Both the position numbers and the translations under genes were made by a program. This document shows, piece after piece, positions 59,967 through 64,000 of a stretch of DNA of 64,000 nt (position 1 is its first letter; the number at the start of each line of letters is the position of its first letter). Source of the DNA: Mixophyes australis (lineage: Eukaryota; Chordata; Amphibia; Anura; Limnodynastidae); NCBI GenBank assembly GCA_036250195.1, contig JAVHZZ010000009.1:42189824-42253823 (forward strand), given 5' to 3'. The notes under the pieces are model-generated. The model was not told the DNA's origin. It did no database searches and saw only the letters and a list, made by a program, of their open reading frames with translations.

Positions 59967-62589
59967 GTGCTACATATAATGGAGACCAAAAATTTGGAGG
60001 ATAAAGTAGGGAAAGATCAAGACCCACTTCCTCCTAATGCTGAAGCTGCTGCCACTAGTCATGACATAGACGATGAAATACCATCAACATCGTCTTCCAA
60101 GCCCGATGCCCAATCTCTTAGTACCGGGCATGTAAAATCCAAAAAGCCCAAGTTAAGAAAAAGTAGCAAAAAGAAAAACTTAAAATCATCTGAGGAGAAA
60201 CGTAAAGTTGCCAATATGCCATTTACGACACGGAGTGGCAAGGAACGGCTTAGGCCCTGGCCCGTGTTCATGACTAGTGGTTCAGCTGCACCCACAGATC
60301 TTATCCCTCCTCCTCCTCCCCCCCCTACAAAAAATTGAAGAGAGTTATGCTGTCAGCAACAAAACAGCAAACAACTCTGCCTTCTAAAGAGAAATTATCA
60401 CAAATTCTCAAGGCGAGTCCAAGGGTGTTGGTGATTGTCAAGCCTGACCTTCCCATCACTGTACGGGAAGAGGTGGCTCGGGAGGAGCCTATTGATGTTG
60501 TAGCTGGCGCTGTGGAGGAATTTGATGATGAGGATAGTGATGTGGTTATTGTAAATGAGGCACCAGGGGGGGAAACAGCTGATGTCCATGGGATGAAAAA
60601 GCCCATCGTCATGCCTTGTCAGAAGACCAAAAAATGCACCTCTTCGGTCTGGAGTTATTTTTATCCAAATCCAGACAACCAATGTATGGCCATATGTAGC
60701 TTATGTAAAGCTCAAATAAGCAGGGGTAAGGATCTTGCCCACCTAGGAACATCCTCCCTTATACGTCACCTGAATAACCTTCATAGTTCAGTGGTTAGTT
60801 CAGGAACTGGGGCTAGGACCCTCATCGGTACAGGGACACCTAAATCCCGTGGTCCAGTTGGATACACACCAGCAACACCCTCCTCGTCAACTTCCTCCAC
60901 AATCTCCATCAGATTCAGTCCTGCAGCCCAAGTCAGCAGCCAGACTGAGTCCTCCTCAATACGGGATTCATCCGAGGAATCCTGCAGCGGTACGCCTACT
61001 ACTGCCACTGCTGCTGTTGCTGCTGTTAGTCGGTCATCTTCCCAGAGGGGAAGTCGTAAGACCGCTAAGTCTTTCACAAAACAATTGACCGTCCAACAGT
61101 CGTTTGCCATGACCACAAAATACGATAGTAGTCACCCTATTGCAAAGCGTATAACTGCGGCTGTAACTGCAATGTTGGTGTTAGACGTGCGCCCGGTGTC
61201 CGCCATCAGTGGAGTGGGATTTAGAGGGTTGATGGAGGTATTGTGTCCCCGGTACCAAATCCCGTCGAGATTCCACTTCACTAGGCAGGCGATACCAAAA
61301 ATGTACAGGGAAGTACGATCAAGTGTCCTCAGTGCTCTAAAAAATGCGGTTGTACCCACTGTCCACTTAACCACGGACATGTGGACAAGTGGTTCTGGGC
61401 AAACGAAGGACTATATGACTGTGACAGCCCACTACCGCAGACTAGAGGCACATCAAAAAAACATGAACCTGCCCTGCCATCACCTCAAACAAGAGGTTGT
61501 GACGCGCTGGAACTCCACCCTCTATATGCTGCAGAGGATGGAGGAGCAGCAAAAGGCCATTCAGGCCTACACAGCCACCTACGACATAGGCAAAGGAGTG
61601 GGGATGCGCCTCAGTCAAGCGCAGTGGAGACTGATTTCCGTGTTGTGCAAGGTTCTGCAGCCATTTGAACTTGCCACACGAGAAGTCAGTTCCGACACTG
61701 CCAGCTTGAGTCAGGTCATTCCCCTGATCAGGCTGTTGCAGAAGCAGCTGGAGAAAGTGAGGGAGATGCTGGTAAGCCATTGCAATTACACCAAGCATGT
61801 AGCTCTTGTGGATGTAGCCCTCCGTACGCTTTGCCAGGATCCGAGGGTGGTCACTCTTTTAAAATCAGAGGAATACATTCTGGCCACCGTGCTCGATCCT
61901 CGGTTTAAAGCGTATGTTGTGTCTCTGTTTCCGGCGGACACAAGTCTACAGCGGTGCAAAGACCTGCTGGTCAGGAGATTGTCCTCTGAAGAGGACCGTG
62001 ACATGCCAACAGCTCCACCCTCATTTTCTTTCACATCTATGGCTGCGAGGAAAAAGCTCAGTTTTCCCAAAAGAGGCGCTGGCGGGGATGCTGATAACAT
62101 CTGGTCCGGACTGAAGGACCTGCCAACCATTGCAGACATGTCTACTCTCGCTGCATTGGATGCTGTCACAATAGAAAAAATTGTGGATGATTACTTTGCT
62201 GACACCATCCAAGTAGACATGTCAGACAGTCCATATTGTTACTGGCAGGAAAAAAGGCAGTTTGGAAGCCCCTGTACAAACTGGCTCTATTTTACCTGAG
62301 TTGTCCCCCCTCCAGTGTGTACTCGGAAAGAGTTTTTAGTGCAGCGGGGAACCTGGTCAGTGAGCGGCGAACGAGGTTGCTTTCTCATAACGTTGAAAAA
62401 ATGATGTTTATAAAAATGAATAATCAATTCCTCAATGAAGTACAGCACTGCCCTCCAGATAGTACAAAGGGACCTGTGGTTGTGGAGTCCAGCGGGGACG
62501 AATTGATAATGTGTGATGAGGAGGAAGTACACACTGTAGGGGGAGAGGAATCAGAGGTTGAGGATGAGGACGACATCTTGCCTCAGTAG
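59967..62589 (+). pseudogene. hAT (ZBED-type) transposase, two frameshifts and core deletion
   Basis: This is a cut-and-paste transposase reading frame in three parts. The first (59967-60338, 123 codons) has a Lys-rich region and NMPFTTRSGKERLRP. The second (60335-62299, 654 codons) has an acidic stretch at residues 61-80. It then has a BED finger at about 103-150 (SSVWSYF, C121, C124, H145, H150), a Ser-rich spacer, LTVQQSFAMTTKYDSSHPIA, LTTDMWTS with the first catalytic Asp at 348, QEVVTRWNSTLYML at 387-399 and ILATVLDPRFKAYVVSLFP. The third (62236-62589) holds the hAT dimerisation domain: KLALFYLSCPPSSVYSERVF and then SAAGNLVSERRTRLLSHNVE. Part two meets part three across an A6 run near 62250, and parts one and two meet near C8/A6 runs at 60316-60334. 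Between DYMTVTAHY (368) and RRLEAHQKNMNLPCHHLKQE the segment with the second Asp (DNA..I) and CF.HT.NLVV is missing, so the enzyme is inactive even without the shifts. Confidence 0.9.
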
Positions 62590-62997
62590 AGCCTGTTTAG
62601 TCTGTACAGGGAGAGATGAATAGCTTTTTTGGTGTGGGGGCCCAAACAAACCAATCATTTCAGCCAAAGTTTTTTGGTAGGCCCTGTCGCTGAAATGATT
62701 GGTTTGTTAAAGTGTGCATGTCCTATTTCAACAACATAAGGGTGGGTGTGAGGGCCCAAGGACAATTCCATCTTGGAACTTTTTTTTTTGCATTATGTGA
62801 CCAATCAACAGTCGTTTGCCATGTTCAAAAAGTAAAACCAAATTTAAACAAATTCAAGAAATTAAACCAAAAGTAAAATGCCCTGTCATAATTTAAAACA
62901 AAAGGTATTGACGTGCTCTGACTAAAACTACTGTATTGTTGTTTATATTTTATAAACACTACACTTGAAAGCTTGAGTCTTTTCTTATTAATAATAT

Positions 62998-63420
62998 ATA
63001 TTGTGGTGACCCACTCCTCTACGCAGTCCAGATACATTTATTGGTGCGAATCATAAAAGTTCAGGGTTTTTAATATATATTGTGGTGACCCACTCCTCTA
63101 CGCAGTCCAGGTACATTTTTTGGTGCAAATCATACAAGTTCAGGGTTTTTATTATATATATTGTGGTGACCCACTCCTCTAAGCAGTCCAGGTACATTTA
63201 TTGGTGCGAATCATACAAGTTCAGGGTTTTTAATATATATTGTGGTGACCCACTCCTCTAAGCAGTCCAGGGACATTTATTGGTGCGAATCATACAAGTT
63301 CAGGGTTTTTAATATATATTGTGGTGACCCACTCCTCTACGCAGTCCAGGTATTTTATTCGGTGCGATTTATACCAGTTGATGGTTTTTTTATTATATTG
63401 TGGGGACCACTCCACTACGC
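62998..63420 (+). repeat. 79-81 bp tandem repeat near hAT 3' end
   Basis: Six units begin TTGTGGTGACCCACTCCTCT at 63001, 63080, 63161, 63240 and 63319, with a degraded one at 63398. Each contains GCAGTCCAGGTACATTTATT and ATACAAGTTCAGGG. The first five are more than 90% alike. Confidence 0.95.
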
Positions 63421-63750
63421 AGTCCAGAAAGATACCTCGTTGCAACATTTTGGACTAATAACTATATTTTGAGGTGTTCAGAATACACTGTAAATGAATG
63501 GAAATGCTTGTTATTGAACGTTATTGACGTTAATAATAGCGTAGGAGTGAAAATAAGCCCAAAAACTTGATTTTTAAACTTTTTATATTTTTTTCAAAAA
63601 AAATCCGAATCCAAAACCTTAAATCCGAACCGAGACCTTTCGTCAAGTGTTTTGCGAGACAAATCCGAACCCCAAAAATAATGAAAATCCGGATCCAAAA
63701 CACAAAACACGAGATCTCAAAAGTCGCCGGTGCACATCCCTAATTCAGAC

Positions 63751-64000
63751 CTTCAGGTAACAAACAATTCAGCCTGAATATCCATGACATTTCAATCTTG
63801 GACAAATCTCTATTTTTCTATTTTTAGTTTTTTTGGACAAGATCTATCCCTAAAAAGTCCTTAATGCCTTTTGCAGAGCAATCATGATGTTGCTTAAAAT
63901 GTTGTGAAACAGAATGCAATACATACCCTGCTTTAATATTGCGGATATGTTCACATAAAGGTTTCTTTAGTGGGCGCAATGTCTTCCCTACATATATCTT
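63751..64000 (-). pseudogene. Penelope-like element GIY-YIG endonuclease fragment
   Basis: The complement reads KIYVGKTLRPLKKPLCEHIR and then NIKAGYVLHSVSQHFKQHH and GIKDFLGIDLV. After a stop, it continues with EMSWIFRLNCLLPEG. The YVGKT.RPLK..L.EH..NI.....H.VS.HF..HH pattern is the GIY-YIG nuclease domain at the C-terminus of Penelope-like retroelement reverse transcriptases, which nicks DNA for target-primed integration. The GIY part and RT lie beyond the window. An in-frame stop shows it is degraded. The coding text resumes at 58755 on the other side of the hAT element, which entered within the LLPEGLN codons. Confidence 0.82.

Larger units (their letters stand above)
58764..63742 (+). mobile_element. 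hAT element, TAGAGATG family, 4979 bp, nearly full length
   Basis: A perfect 8 bp duplication ATTCAGAC lies at 58756-58763 and 63743-63750. The 5' end is TAGAGATGAGCGCACTCGG, with a subterminal hairpin. The 3' end ends in CCGGTGCACATCCCTA. In order it carries a GC-rich terminal region, a 341 bp tandem array, a transposase reading frame with two frameshifts, a 3' UTR with the CCAATCATTTCAGC/GCTGAAATGATTGG hairpin, an 80 bp tandem array and the 3' end. It is inserted in a Penelope-like element. Confidence 0.95.

Noticed and set aside
60335..62299. 654-codon frame as a domesticated ZBED host gene
   Set aside because: It lies within perfect 8 bp target duplications and terminal repeats, has frameshifts on both sides and lacks the core, so it is a transposon copy.
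62998..63420. Regular 80 bp repeats resembling a CRISPR array
   Set aside because: Whole units are tandemly repeated without unique spacers, and the context is a vertebrate hAT element.

Overview
The window looks like vertebrate, most likely frog (anuran), genomic DNA. It is AT-rich and intron-dominated, and its repeats are of types typical of amphibian genomes: abundant hAT and Tc1 DNA transposons, foldback MITEs, Rex1/CR1/L2-like LINEs, a tRNA-headed SINE, LTR fragments and a Penelope-like element. The assignment to frogs is inference from repeat style and protein similarity. No species can be named.

The only host gene I recognise is a plus-strand pappalysin gene, best matched to PAPPA. 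Four consecutive internal exons lie at 11499-11627, 13065-13156, 45854-46050 and 55798-55896. Splice phases 2, 1 and 0 join them into one open frame without a stop. They encode the end of a fibronectin-like segment, a CGDG...C-type disulfide repeat and the segment leading toward the C-terminal modules. The 5' and 3' ends of the gene lie outside the window. The introns are about 1.4, 32.7 and 9.7 kb, and nearly everything else in the window sits inside or beside them.

Layout: 1-2.5 kb is a minus-strand LINE broken by a Tc1 element that itself carries a LINE tail. 2.6-3.0 kb is a Ty3/gypsy integrase fragment. 3.0-9.3 kb holds MITEs, a LINE RT remnant and long unassigned stretches. 13.5-17.4 kb holds three LINE 3' or RT fragments. 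18.2-20.8 kb holds a hAT MITE, a SINE and a 1.4 kb hAT element. 22-25.1 kb holds SINE, LINE and Tc1 remnants. 25.1-32.3 kb is a heavily rearranged hAT locus containing a solo LTR, a nested hAT MITE, opposed transposase copies and an intronless fragment of the SUMO-ligase gene NSMCE2. 33.3-38.9 kb holds another hAT and LINE fragments. 42.0-45.6 kb is a 3.6 kb hAT. 47.9-51.8 kb holds a TIR element, a SINE and a possible LTR. 56.5-57.0 kb is a hAT MITE. 57.8-64 kb is a Penelope-like element interrupted by a 4979 bp hAT element with perfect 8 bp target duplications and a nearly full-length but defective transposase.

One hAT family (ends TAGAGATG / TAGGGATG, 8 bp target duplications) accounts for five of the insertions. 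It shows several features worth a second look: a subterminal hairpin whose stem varies in a compensating way, copy-specific tandem arrays, opposed transposase segments and the NSMCE2 fragment.
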